Shown: positions 14,479-21,468 of the stretch, in pieces | How positions within the stretch are numbered: the first letter of the stretch is position 1 | Layout: each line of letters opens with the position of its first letter | Assembly: GCA_017451975.1 (NCBI GenBank) | Contig: JAFTNI010000016.1 | Span: 1 to 21,885, forward strand | Source of the DNA: Clostridia bacterium | GTDB taxonomy: Bacteria > Bacillota > Clostridia > Oscillospirales > CAG-272 | Direction: 5' to 3' | Length of the DNA stretch: 21,885 bases | The notes under the pieces: generated by a model | What the model was told of the DNA's origin: nothing | Seen by the model: the letters and a program-made list of their open reading frames with translations, nothing else | The model's database searches: none | Program-made: the position numbers and the translations under genes

Positions 14479-14895
14479 TTACTTAAGGGGCATGAAGGGC
14501 AACAGAGAGATAAGGTTGTAAAGACCGGGAAGCAAAAGATCGCCCAACACATAGTCGATTGCCCAAAGGGCTACGCTACATACCAAGATGGATATGAGAA
14601 CAACGGCGGAATTTTTTGCGAGCTGCTGGCGGGAAGGCCAAACGAGCTTCTTGAACTCGCTTTTGTAGTCGCGGAAGAATTTTGCGATTTTTGCGAAGAA
14701 ACCGAGTTTTTCCTTGCCTTCTTTTTTAGCTGCATTTTTCTTAGCTTCTTTAGCGGCTTTGCGATTTTCTTTTTTCTCTTTTTTAGCTGCCTTGAGAACC
14801 TGCTTTTCTGCTGCTTTTTCTTCTTTGGAAGGCTTCGCTTTTGTTTCAACGGAATTTACGGCTTGTTCGACTTGGTTGTCTTTTTTATTAGCCAT
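14479..14895 (-). CDS. secE: Preprotein translocase subunit SecE with long charged N-terminal extension
   Basis: A 138-residue protein. The last 75 residues are a normal bacterial SecE: amphipathic helix (about 66-85), the KLVWPSRQQL signature (83-92) and one transmembrane helix (about 97-118). SecE clamps SecY in the membrane translocon. Residues 1-65 are an additional Lys/Ala/Glu-rich segment, probably a disordered or helical cytoplasmic tail, making the protein about twice the usual Firmicutes length of 60-70 residues. AAAGGAGG precedes ATG 14895 at a good distance, which supports the long form; no internal Met with a ribosome binding site was seen. Confidence 0.93.
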   Translation of the reverse strand: MANKKDNQVEQAVNSVETKAKPSKEEKAAEKQVLKAAKKEKKENRKAAKEAKKNAAKKEGKEKLGFFAKIAKFFRDYKSEFKKLVWPSRQQLAKNSAVVLISILVCSVALWAIDYVLGDLLLPGLYNLISLLPFMPLK

Positions 14896-14937
14896 GATTT
14901 CCTCCTTTTAGGACCGCTTTGCGGTTCCTGTTAACGA

Positions 14938-15099
14938 TCATTTTGTTTCCTTGTGCGCTGTGTGTTTGCGGCAGAATTTGCAGTATTTTCTAAGCTCAAG
15001 TCTGTCAGGATCGTTTCTTTTGTTTTTTGTTGTGTCGTAGTTTCTCTGTTTGCATTCTGTGCAAGCGAGAGTAACTTTGATTCTTACATCACTAGCCAT
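14938..15099 (-). CDS. rpmG: 50S ribosomal protein L33 (zinc-binding type)
   Basis: A 53-residue bL33, a small gene easily missed. It reads MASDVRIKVTLACTEC at the start and has a second Cys pair in YCKFC (C40, C43; the first pair is C13, C16), so it is the zinc-ribbon form. GGAGGT (15109-15114) precedes ATG 15099 at 9 bases. It leads the rpmG-secE-nusG-rplK-rplA operon. No tRNA-Trp gene is found between rpmG and secE, where many Firmicutes have one. Confidence 0.95.
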   Translation of the reverse strand: MASDVRIKVTLACTECKQRNYDTTKNKRNDPDRLELRKYCKFCRKHTAHKETK

Positions 15100-15125
15100 G
15101 TTTTCGGCACCTCCTGTAAAAATTT

Positions 15126-15173
15126 GAAGTTTTTTGCATTAAAAAACTTCTGTTTTGAATTTAAAAACAGAAG
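15126..15173 (-). promoter_or_regulatory. Overlapping terminator and alternative hairpin in the rpmG leader
   Basis: On the minus-strand transcript a 10-bp hairpin (15164-15173 with 15147-15156) runs into six U residues (15141-15146), a classic terminator. A second 10-bp hairpin (15141-15150 with 15126-15135) uses that same U tract and four bases of the terminator stem, so the two structures are mutually exclusive. The arrangement lies 27 bases upstream of the rpmG start and suggests attenuation of the ribosomal operon. What controls the switch is unknown. Confidence 0.55.
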
Positions 15174-15305
15174 CAAAATCAAACTTTCTAAAATATACGC
15201 GAAGACCGCGCTCGGATAAAAAGTGGTTCGGCCCTGTTTTTGTACCTCCCTCAACACGGATAATCAAAAATAACCCCAATAGAGGGTATCCGCAGAGGTA
15301 GTACT
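15174..15305 (-). promoter_or_regulatory. Structured 5' leader of the rpmG operon
   Basis: The leader upstream of the attenuator is about 130 bases and holds potential nested pairings on the minus strand: TACCTC with GAGGTA, CGGATA with TATCCG, and CCC with GGG inside. No convincing ORF was seen. It may bind a ribosomal protein, but I recognise no named leader family. Confidence 0.35.
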
Positions 15306-15334
15306 ATCATATCACATTTTTTTGGGTATGTCAA
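15306..15334 (-). promoter_or_regulatory. Promoter of the rpmG-secE-nusG-rplK-rplA operon
   Basis: On the minus strand, -35 TTGACA (15329-15334) and -10 TATGAT (15306-15311) are spaced by 17 bases. This gives a 5' leader of about 200 bases before rpmG. Confidence 0.8.
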
Positions 15335-15379
15335 GGGCAAAATTGATATTTTTGTAAATATTTTTTTCTTTTTTGGAAC

Positions 15380-15411
15380 TATGCGCCGCAATGTATGTAT
15401 TACGGCGCATA
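15380..15411. repeat. Hairpin after the amidase-like lipoprotein gene
   Basis: Nine-base arms TATGCGCCG/CGGCGCATA (15380-15388, 15403-15411) flank a 14-base loop, 19 bases downstream of the stop at 15431. It lacks a following T run on the minus strand, so it is not a canonical terminator. Confidence 0.5.
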
Positions 15412-15430
15412 AAAATTCATGTCTGAGAGC

Positions 15431-16576
15431 TTATTTTTTGAAAGAAAACGAGAAAATTTTATCAAAATTCCTGTTTGAGACAAAATCCATTGTTTTATCC
15501 GTAAGGTTGTAGACGATAGACCAGCGGGTTTTGTTGTTGGAGCCTGCTTTGAGAGCAAGGAAGGCGTTTTCCGAGGTAAGTTCAAATTCGCTTTTTTCAA
15601 CGGAATTTACTATGGCGTTCATGCGGTTGTGCGAATCTGCGGGAGAAGGGTCTTTATAGTATGAGATACCTTCTTCCGTAACGTAGGTGTTGGCGCAAAC
15701 CTGTATATTGCCCGTTTTATAGAGAACGGTAAGCTCGTTATTTACAAATTCTATAACTGCGCTATTGCCGCTTGCATCACCTATCATATAATGATACGCA
15801 AAGCCATCGGTATGGACGTTGCATTTTTCAAATATGGCAACGGCTTCTTCTACGTTCCTTGCGTTGTCGAGAATGTTGCGTATTATGGTGGTAGACGTCA
15901 TATCCGTGCCGCTTCCCGTTTCGTGTATTTCCGGAAAGTTGAGCTGAAGCACGCATATTGCCAGACCCTCGGAATTTATGCCGTCAAGCGGAATGTACGG
16001 AGCGAGCAAAAGCGGGGAAGTTCCGTCCTTCGGTGCTTCGGGAGTGCCTACACCGAGAAAACGCAAATTTACTGTAGAGTATGACTCGTATCCGTTTTCG
16101 GGCTTGGTGTGCACGATAAGATACGAACCGCTGTTATCGCTGTCCATATCGAAATTCCTGCCGAATATTACGTCTCCGTCTTTACCCTGTGCGCTGAACG
16201 AGGAGCACCCGTATCCGAGGGATGAGAGATCAAGTTTTATCTGCGGGAACGCTTTGTAAGCGTATTCCACAAGCTCTGCGGTGCTTGCCGCTCCGCCGGA
16301 AGAAACAAATTCTTCAAATTTATAATCTTCCGTATAATCAAGATAGTAGAGCTTGCGAACTCCGGAGCCGTCAAGCAACTGAAACGGTTCGGCACCGGGT
16401 GTTATATTTACGCTTGTCTGAGTCGGTTGAAGTGCTGTGGAAGACGCGGAGGTCGTGGAAGCAGATGTTGCCGCGGTGTTGCGTGTATCGGAGGTCGGAG
16501 CCGCGCCCGTGTTTCCGCACGAGGCGAGGGTAAACATTGAAAAGGAAAGTAAAAGTGATAAAAGCTGTTTATTCAT
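15431..16576 (-). CDS. Lipoprotein of the linear amide C-N hydrolase / C45 (Ntn hydrolase) group
   Basis: A 381-residue exported lipoprotein. The signal ends in LASC (C20), followed by a Thr/Ser/Ala-rich linker (about 22-58). The catalytic region resembles choloylglycine hydrolase and acyl-transferase Ntn enzymes: GC-SSF with candidate nucleophile C124, GRNFDMD at about 140-146, a DG-x-NS-x-GLAI segment, the NVEEAVAIFEK helix, and YHYMIGDASGNSAVIEF. In this superfamily the nucleophile must become N-terminal by cleavage, here presumably between G123 and C124. The substrate is unknown; amide-linked acyl compounds such as bile salt conjugates or peptide-like molecules are possibilities only. ATG 16576 is chosen over an upstream in-frame ATG because it opens the signal peptide; its ribosome binding site (AAAAGG) is weak. 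It follows the zinc ribbon gene by 40 bases. Confidence 0.8.
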   Translation of the reverse strand: MNKQLLSLLLSFSMFTLASCGNTGAAPTSDTRNTAATSASTTSASSTALQPTQTSVNITPGAEPFQLLDGSGVRKLYYLDYTEDYKFEEFVSSGGAASTAELVEYAYKAFPQIKLDLSSLGYGCSSFSAQGKDGDVIFGRNFDMDSDNSGSYLIVHTKPENGYESYSTVNLRFLGVGTPEAPKDGTSPLLLAPYIPLDGINSEGLAICVLQLNFPEIHETGSGTDMTSTTIIRNILDNARNVEEAVAIFEKCNVHTDGFAYHYMIGDASGNSAVIEFVNNELTVLYKTGNIQVCANTYVTEEGISYYKDPSPADSHNRMNAIVNSVEKSEFELTSENAFLALKAGSNNKTRWSIVYNLTDKTMDFVSNRNFDKIFSFSFKK

Positions 16577-16616
16577 TGTAGTAAAACCTTTTGGAAATAT
16601 GTGTTGGATTTTTGCG

Positions 16617-16886
16617 TCAATCGTGCTTGTGTGGGTTGGGGTGATCCACCGGCAAAAGACGCTCTTTGTTTTTGCAGTGCGTGCAGCGCACAAGCACGGA
16701 TTTATGCCCGAAGCTTATTGCCGCGCCCAGGGCATCGCGCTTGCGCGGCGTGAATGTTTTGCCGCATTTGGGGCAGAGGTATTCTTTTTCGGCGGCGTGC
16801 TTTGCCGCTATTACCGTGGCTATACCGAGCCAAAGGAGGAAAAGGGATATGCATATTACTGTAACGGTTATTGCAAGCGGGCTCAT
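16617..16886 (-). CDS. Single-pass membrane protein with C-terminal zinc ribbon
   Basis: An 89-residue protein. Residues 5-28 form one hydrophobic transmembrane helix, followed by a zinc ribbon with two Cys pairs, CPKCG (C38, C41) and CTHC (C68, C71), and a His-rich tail (HPNPHKHD). AGGAGGT lies 5 bases before ATG 16886. It lies between the NYN RNase gene (68 bases upstream) and the amidase-like lipoprotein (40 bases downstream), all on the same strand, so the four genes from rtcB down could form one transcript. The function is not recognised. Zinc binding is inferred from the cysteines. Confidence 0.75.
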   Translation of the reverse strand: MSPLAITVTVICISLFLLWLGIATVIAAKHAAEKEYLCPKCGKTFTPRKRDALGAAISFGHKSVLVRCTHCKNKERLLPVDHPNPHKHD

Positions 16887-16954
16887 AATCGACCTCCTGA
16901 AGGTTTGAATTTTGCGGTGTATTTATTTGTGTAATTTTCTCAGAGAGAATGGCG

Positions 16955-17722
16955 TTAAGGCTGCTCCCATATGCCGTCGCGCTCAAGCTTTTGCCAATCG
17001 GCGCGGAGAGGGGCGTTTTTTGCTTTTTTTTTGCCTTTTTGCCCGTCCTGTTTATAAAGGTAACCTTGCTTTATCATTTGCTCCAGCGCCAGCGCAACCG
17101 CTTTTTTATTGGCTCCGTTCTGTTCCGCAACGGCAGACACTATCTCTTTTTCTGTGGCGGTGCTCTGTGCTTCGCGGTGCACCATAAAATAGCTCATTCT
17201 TTTTGCTATCATCTTATAATAGGTGGAAAACGCCTCGGCGCCCTTCGGCACCTCGCGGTAATAGGAGGCGCTGTCGCGAAGCTGGTAGCTTATAGCGTTT
17301 TTTACGCCGTATATACCTACTTTCTTGCGGCATACGTTTGTGATAAACCTGACAACAGAGGAAAAATGCCCGTCTCCGGTGAAAATAATAAATGCGTCGG
17401 TTTTTTTATTCGTCATCGCCTTTTGATAGATGTAATCTAGCATTATAAAATCGGTGAAGTCTTTTTCGTAGCTTTCGCTGCTGTTCTGAGTGTTTATAAC
17501 AAGACCGCCCGCGGTTCTTATTTTGTCTATTTCACCGCGCAAGCCGTAGTTGGAAAAATCACCGAAGAAAGCCATTTCTTCTATATCGTATTCGGCACGG
17601 ATTTCGTCGCTCCACGCTTTAATATCGGGCTTTATGCCGAAGCCGCGCTCGAGCGCGATATACCAATGCTCGAAATCTACCACGGCTATGGCGCGGGGAA
17701 GCTTGCTTTTGTTAAGTGACAA
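16955..17722 (-). CDS. NYN-domain (PIN-like) ribonuclease with C-terminal winged-helix-like region
   Basis: A 255-residue protein of the NYN/LabA group (formerly DUF88), PIN-like metal-dependent nucleases thought to cut RNA. Acidic residues of the expected active site are visible: D16 in AVVDFEHW, D88 and D91 in EKDFTDF, D96, and D117 in FTGDGHF. Residues from about 165 to 225 look like a winged-helix module (TEKEIVSAVAEQNG, ALEQMIKQGYLY), followed by a basic tail. TTG 17722 is chosen as start because AGGAGGTG lies 9 bases upstream; the GTG at 17734 is inside that ribosome binding site and gives 259 residues. It follows rtcB by 33 bases, suggesting co-expression with the RNA ligase. Confidence 0.85.
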   Translation of the reverse strand: MSLNKSKLPRAIAVVDFEHWYIALERGFGIKPDIKAWSDEIRAEYDIEEMAFFGDFSNYGLRGEIDKIRTAGGLVINTQNSSESYEKDFTDFIMLDYIYQKAMTNKKTDAFIIFTGDGHFSSVVRFITNVCRKKVGIYGVKNAISYQLRDSASYYREVPKGAEAFSTYYKMIAKRMSYFMVHREAQSTATEKEIVSAVAEQNGANKKAVALALEQMIKQGYLYKQDGQKGKKKAKNAPLRADWQKLERDGIWEQP

Positions 17723-17755
17723 TTTGGTTTTCACCTCCTTGATTTTCAGCGTATT

Positions 17756-18904
17756 TTATGCATTTGCCTTGAAATTGAAAATGGGAATAAGCCTTTCGAG
17801 AATTTCAACGGTGGGTTCCACACATTCCATTATTTCTTCGTAATTTTTATAAACGAAGGGCGCTTCGTCCAGCGTGCTTTCGTTTACGCAGGTGGAGAAA
17901 ATTCCCGCCATTTCCGCTGCATATTCGTCTACCGTGAAAAGCTCTTTTGCCTGCGAGCGCGAATAGAGCCTGCCCGCGCCGTGCGGTGCGGAAAAGTTCC
18001 ATTCGGGGTTGCCCTTGCCGCGGCAAACAAGAAGCCCGTCTTTCATATTAAGCGGTATTACGAGCAGCTCGCCCGCCTTTGCCGCGATAGCGCCTTTGCG
18101 AAGGTACATATTTTCCGTGTCTATATAATTGTGTACGGAGCTTATCTGATTTGTTATTTTTCCGCCCATGGCTTTTATTATGGCTTTAAGAATTTCTGCA
18201 CGGTTATCGCGCGCAAATTTTTGCATAACCGCTACGTCGTGAAGGTAGTTTTCCATGTCTGCGCCCATAAGGAAGCAGAGGTCGTCGTTCATGTGCACGC
18301 CCAGGGGGAGTATTTCGCGGAAGCCCTCGCGCCCTTTTTCTTTTTTTGCGCTGCCGTAGTATTCTTTAATTCTTTTTTTTGCAAGCCGCTGGTAGTATTC
18401 CGCGACCTTATAGCCGATATTTCTGCTTCCGCTGTGAACGGAAAGCAAGCCGCCCTTATATGCTTCTATAAAATGGTTGCCGCCGCCGAGCGTGCCTAGC
18501 GAGGTTTTTGCCTTCAGCTTCGTTTCGCGGTCGAGGTATTGCCAGCAGAAAAGCTCTTCAAAATCCCACGCTCTTATTCTTTCGTGGGTTTCCACACCGA
18601 AGGGAACGTATTTTCTTATTGCGGCATCAAGCTCTGGCAGTCTGCCTTCAAAATCTATATCCGTTTTAACAAGGTCAACGCCGCAGCCTATATCAACCCC
18701 CACAAGGTTGGGGCAGACCTTATCTGTAATTTTCATTGTGGTTCCTATAACACAGCCCGCGCCCGCGTGGCAATCGGGCATTATGCGAATGTGCGCGTTT
18801 TCGCCCAAGGGGGAGTTTGCCATTTCCATTATCTGCGATATTGCATCCTGCTCCACTGTTTTTGCGTAAATCACTATTTCTCCGTATTTCGTATTGAATA
18901 TCAT
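17756..18904 (-). CDS. rtcB: RtcB-family RNA-splicing ligase
   Basis: A 382-residue RtcB, which joins RNA ends bearing 3'-phosphate or 2',3'-cyclic phosphate to 5'-OH ends using GTP and Mn2+. The metal and guanylate-binding motifs are all present: D71 and C74 in VDIGCGVD, H144 in LGGGNHFIE, H157 in VHSGSRN, H258 in SVHNY, and the guanylylated histidine H308 in PHGAGR. The protein is shorter than the roughly 480-residue archaeal forms and resembles the compact bacterial clade. ATG 18904 has AAGGAGGTG 6 bases upstream, and the upstream extension of the frame is AT-rich non-coding sequence. No archease or RtcR-type activator is nearby. The next gene on the strand is a NYN RNase, which could create or process the ends this ligase uses. 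Confidence 0.95.
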   Translation of the reverse strand: MIFNTKYGEIVIYAKTVEQDAISQIMEMANSPLGENAHIRIMPDCHAGAGCVIGTTMKITDKVCPNLVGVDIGCGVDLVKTDIDFEGRLPELDAAIRKYVPFGVETHERIRAWDFEELFCWQYLDRETKLKAKTSLGTLGGGNHFIEAYKGGLLSVHSGSRNIGYKVAEYYQRLAKKRIKEYYGSAKKEKGREGFREILPLGVHMNDDLCFLMGADMENYLHDVAVMQKFARDNRAEILKAIIKAMGGKITNQISSVHNYIDTENMYLRKGAIAAKAGELLVIPLNMKDGLLVCRGKGNPEWNFSAPHGAGRLYSRSQAKELFTVDEYAAEMAGIFSTCVNESTLDEAPFVYKNYEEIMECVEPTVEILERLIPIFNFKANA

Positions 18905-18939
18905 TCTTTTCACCTCCTTTTCTTTGTTCTGATATACTG

Positions 18940-18969
18940 ATTTTACCATAAAATATGCCGTGTAGTCAA
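18940..18969 (-). promoter_or_regulatory. Promoter of the rtcB gene cluster
   Basis: On the minus strand, -35 TTGACT (18964-18969) and an extended -10 TGGTAAAAT (hexamer 18940-18945) are spaced by 18 bases. There is no sign of a sigma-54 (-24/-12) promoter of the kind that drives enterobacterial rtcBA. Confidence 0.65.
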
Positions 18970-19008
18970 CGAAAAAGATGTATGAAAAATAAATTTTTCT
19001 TTTTTCTA

Positions 19009-19037
19009 TATACAATTTTTTCGTTGTGTGATAAAAT
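19009..19037 (+). promoter_or_regulatory. Predicted promoter of the FabG-like reductase gene
   Basis: An extended -10 TGATAAAAT (hexamer 19032-19037) and a weak -35 TATACA (19009-19014) are spaced by 17 bases, about 27 bases before the start codon. Confidence 0.45.
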
Positions 19038-19063
19038 TAAATAAAAAATTGCATGAGGTCAAT

Positions 19064-19801
19064 ATGGAAAATAAAAGTGTTGTTATAACGGGCGGCAGCC
19101 GCGGCATTGGCAGGGCTTGCGCCATTATGTTTGCAAGCCATGGCTACGACGTGCTTATAGGATATAGCAAAAACGCGGAAGCGGCAGAGAAAACCATTGC
19201 GGAAATAAAAAAATACGGCGTTAAATGCGCCGCATATTGCGCGGATATTTCAAAGAAAGACGAAGCGCGCAGGCTTATTTCGAAGGCAATGTTTGAATTC
19301 GGAAAAGTGGATGTGCTTGTGAACAACGCGGGCATTGCGCGCGCCGCACTGATGACAGACGTTACGGAAAGCGATTTCCACGAGCTTTTCGCCACAAACG
19401 TGGGCGGCTGCTACTTTACCTCGCAGGCTGTTATACCGGAAATGATAGGCGCGGGCGGCGGTAAAATTATAAATATCTCCTCTATGTGGGGGCAAGTGGG
19501 AGCATCGTGCGAAACGCTCTATTCCGCCACGAAAGCGGCGATTATAGGGCTTACGAAAGCTATGGCGAAGGAGCTTGCGCCCTCTCGCATAAACGTAAAC
19601 TGCGTTGCCCCCGGTGTTATCGATACGGAAATGAACGCTTGCTACGACGAGGACACTATGTGGGATTTGCAGGAAAAAACCCCTCTTTCGCGCCTGGGCA
19701 CGCCCGAGGATATAGCGAACGCGGTATATTTCCTTGCGAGCGAAGCGGGCAGCTTTATCACGGGCGAGGTGCTTGCGGTAAACGGCGGCTTTGTGATATG
19801 A
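19064..19801 (+). CDS. Short-chain dehydrogenase/reductase, FabG-like
   Basis: A 245-residue classical SDR. The cofactor motif TGGSRGIG is at 9-16, NNAG at 87-90, the catalytic Ser140 in ISSMWG, and Tyr153/Lys157 in YSATK; the VNGGF C-terminus is typical of FabG. Length and motifs fit 3-oxoacyl-[acyl-carrier-protein] reductase, but no other fatty acid synthesis genes are adjacent, so another NAD(P)H-dependent ketoreductase role is equally possible. ATG 19064 has GAGGT 5 bases upstream; the earlier in-frame ATG (19028) overlaps the promoter and is rejected. The gene is divergent from rtcB and stands alone. Confidence 0.9.
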   Translation: MENKSVVITGGSRGIGRACAIMFASHGYDVLIGYSKNAEAAEKTIAEIKKYGVKCAAYCADISKKDEARRLISKAMFEFGKVDVLVNNAGIARAALMTDVTESDFHELFATNVGGCYFTSQAVIPEMIGAGGGKIINISSMWGQVGASCETLYSATKAAIIGLTKAMAKELAPSRINVNCVAPGVIDTEMNACYDEDTMWDLQEKTPLSRLGTPEDIANAVYFLASEAGSFITGEVLAVNGGFVI

Positions 19802-19839
19802 GGGAAGAATGAAAACGGCAGGAGACAAGTGACTTCTCC

Positions 19840-20254
19840 TTGTAGGGACCGGCGTCCCCGACGGTCCAAAAAGGCATAATTGCTACATAGCAAACAAATA
19901 GTAAACCCCGACAGATTATTAGTCTGTCGGGGTTTGCTTATTCAGAGCGACAAATCGGGATTTGTTGCTCTTTCGCTATCAGTTCAGAAAGATTTGCATA
20001 AGTATAATCGGTTTTCGTGTATCTGTCTATCAAATGTCTTTTCCATTTACTCAAATCACGATGTAAAAGGACTTTTGCACACCTGCAAATTCTTATTTAT
20101 CGTTCTGTTTTATCGCGCCGGTTTAGCCTTTGCATAAGGCAAAGCCTCCGCCCTACGATGCAACACCATTGTAACACAAATCGGCGGAGAAAACAATATT
20201 TGTGCCGATTTTTATGTGTGTATTAAGGACCGTCGAGGACGTCGGTCCCTACAA
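19840..20254. mobile_element. MITE/REP-like non-coding element with inverted ends
   Basis: The ends 19840-19867 and 20227-20254 are inverted copies of a 28-base sequence (TTGTAGGGACC...GACGGTCC) with only 2 mismatches, each able to fold into its own GGACCG/CGGTCC hairpin. Flanking CTTCTC-like bases extend the similarity outward. The interior of about 360 bases has no believable gene; it holds a perfect 13-bp hairpin (19903-19915/19923-19935), a CTTTGC/GCAAAG hairpin near 20130-20150 and an AAATCGGC/GCCGATTT pair (near 20176-20210). No transposase is encoded, so it would have to be mobilised in trans, or be a REP doublet. Target-site duplications were not recognised. Confidence 0.5.
19903..19935. 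repeat. Perfect 13-bp hairpin inside the REP-like element
   Basis: AAACCCCGACAGA (19903-19915) and its exact complement (19923-19935) flank a 7-base loop. There is no T run on the plus side. On the minus strand the following bases are not T-rich either, so a terminator role is uncertain. Confidence 0.7.
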
Positions 20255-20357
20255 AGTGAGAAGGAGCCTAATACCCGCCGCTTTCTTGTTAAAAAATTTA
20301 ACTTACGGTTAAACTTTTATGGCGTAACGTTCTCTGTTCAAATGAGCTTTTATGTGC

Positions 20358-20386
20358 TACAATATAGTCAGAAGCAAGGCCTTGCT
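20358..20386 (+). promoter_or_regulatory. XRE regulator promoter with overlapping palindrome (candidate operator)
   Basis: An extended -10 TGCTACAAT (hexamer 20358-20363) is followed by a perfect 14-base palindrome AGCAAGGCCTTGCT (20373-20386), which covers or directly follows the expected transcription start. A weak -35 TGTTCA lies 17 bases upstream of the -10. A palindrome at this place, before an XRE regulator gene, is a natural autoregulatory operator; that is inference. Confidence 0.5.
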
Positions 20387-20412
20387 GAAATTTAACGTAA
20401 GGAGAATTTAAA

Positions 20413-21387
20413 ATGACTATAAAAATTTCTGAAAACATAAAGCGTTTGCGCAAAAATAAAGACGTGACGCAGGAGCAGATTGCGGAAATGCTCGGAGTTT
20501 CCGTTACGGCGGTTTCCAAATGGGAGCGCGGTGAAACTTACCCCGATATAACCATGCTTTTTCCGCTTGCGCGCTATTTCAGCGTGAGCCTTGATGAGCT
20601 TATGGGCTACGACGAAGCAAAGGAAAAAGCGGAAATACACGCATTGCGTATGGAATACAGAAAAATCCACACGCGCGACGGCGCTGAAAAATCAGGCGAA
20701 TTTATCGGTGAAGTATATAGAAAATACCCCCACGATTATTGGGTAATGCACGATTATATGTGGAATAAAGCGGGTGATTACGCGGATAACGATCCTGCCG
20801 TATTGCTCGCCAATAAGGACGAGTTTCTTGCTATATGCAAAAAGATACTCGGGGGCGCCGAGGACGAGGGCTTGCGCCTTGATGCATATAATATGCAGGC
20901 GAAAATTTTTCACGCGGAGGGGAAAACGGCGGAGGCACTCGCGCTTTACAGAGAAAAATTCCCCTCGTGGTTTATGACGTGGAACCAGAAAAGTGAACAG
21001 CTTTTTGCAAAGGATACACCCGAATTCAAGCATTATCTTTTGCTTAACTTATGGGAGCTTACGCGCTTTGCGCTCGATAAAAAGATGAAGGAGATTTGGT
21101 TCTGCGGCGAGGGTACGCCCTCGGAAAAGGCGGCGCGCGGCTTTGCGCTTTGCGACGCTGTGGCAGAGTTTCGCGAAAAAACAGGGTGCGCCGAGCTTGC
21201 GCTCGCGGAATACCATATGCTTACATGCCAATTCAATGAAATACGCCGTTTTCGCGCAAGCGAGAAAGATATGGCTGCCTACCGAGAAAGAAAGCCGAAG
21301 ATTATCGCACTTGTAGGTGAATTTGCGCGTGATAATGCCACGGCGAAAGAATACCTAAAATATTTATACGGCAAAGAAACACTGTGA
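20413..21387 (+). CDS. XRE-family transcriptional regulator with TPR-like C-terminal region
   Basis: A 324-residue protein. Residues 5-60 are a Cro/CI-type helix-turn-helix (IKRLRKNKDVTQEQIAEMLGVSVTAVSKWERGE region), ending with SLDELMGYD, the usual close of this domain. The rest (about 75-324) is helical with irregular TPR-like helices (KTAEALALYREKFP, YHMLTCQFNEIRRF), as seen in many Clostridia regulators that sense an unknown ligand or partner. AAGGAGAA lies about 8 bases before ATG 20413. The gene stands alone between the REP-like element and a strong hairpin, so its target other than itself cannot be guessed. Confidence 0.85.
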   Translation: MTIKISENIKRLRKNKDVTQEQIAEMLGVSVTAVSKWERGETYPDITMLFPLARYFSVSLDELMGYDEAKEKAEIHALRMEYRKIHTRDGAEKSGEFIGEVYRKYPHDYWVMHDYMWNKAGDYADNDPAVLLANKDEFLAICKKILGGAEDEGLRLDAYNMQAKIFHAEGKTAEALALYREKFPSWFMTWNQKSEQLFAKDTPEFKHYLLLNLWELTRFALDKKMKEIWFCGEGTPSEKAARGFALCDAVAEFREKTGCAELALAEYHMLTCQFNEIRRFRASEKDMAAYRERKPKIIALVGEFARDNATAKEYLKYLYGKETL

Positions 21388-21396
21388 AGCAACGAA

Positions 21397-21432
21397 AAGC
21401 AAAGACGGCAACCGAGGTTGCCGTCTTTGCTT
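21397..21432 (+). terminator. Strong hairpin after the XRE regulator gene
   Basis: Perfect 17-base arms (21397-21413 and 21416-21432) meet at GA, 9 bases after the stop codon. It is very stable, though it is followed by CGCTG rather than a U tract, so it may stabilise or stop the transcript less than a canonical terminator. Confidence 0.6.
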
Positions 21433-21468
21433 CGCTGAAAATCATTTTAAGAAAATTTGATTTTGACA

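Noticed and set aside
15174..15305. A tRNA-Trp gene near rpmG, as found in many Firmicutes
   Set aside because: Neither the leader nor the rpmG-secE gap contains a tRNA cloverleaf; the apparent stems do not fit D and T arms.
19938..20100. A minus-strand frame inside the same element ending in a plausible charged tail (LIAKEQQIP)
   Set aside because: About 50 codons with no start codon or ribosome binding site. It could be a decayed gene fragment, but this cannot be shown.
19880..20137. An 85-residue open frame in the REP-like element
   Set aside because: Starts inside the element next to a long hairpin, has no ribosome binding site and has low-complexity Leu/Ser/Cys content; nothing suggests a protein.
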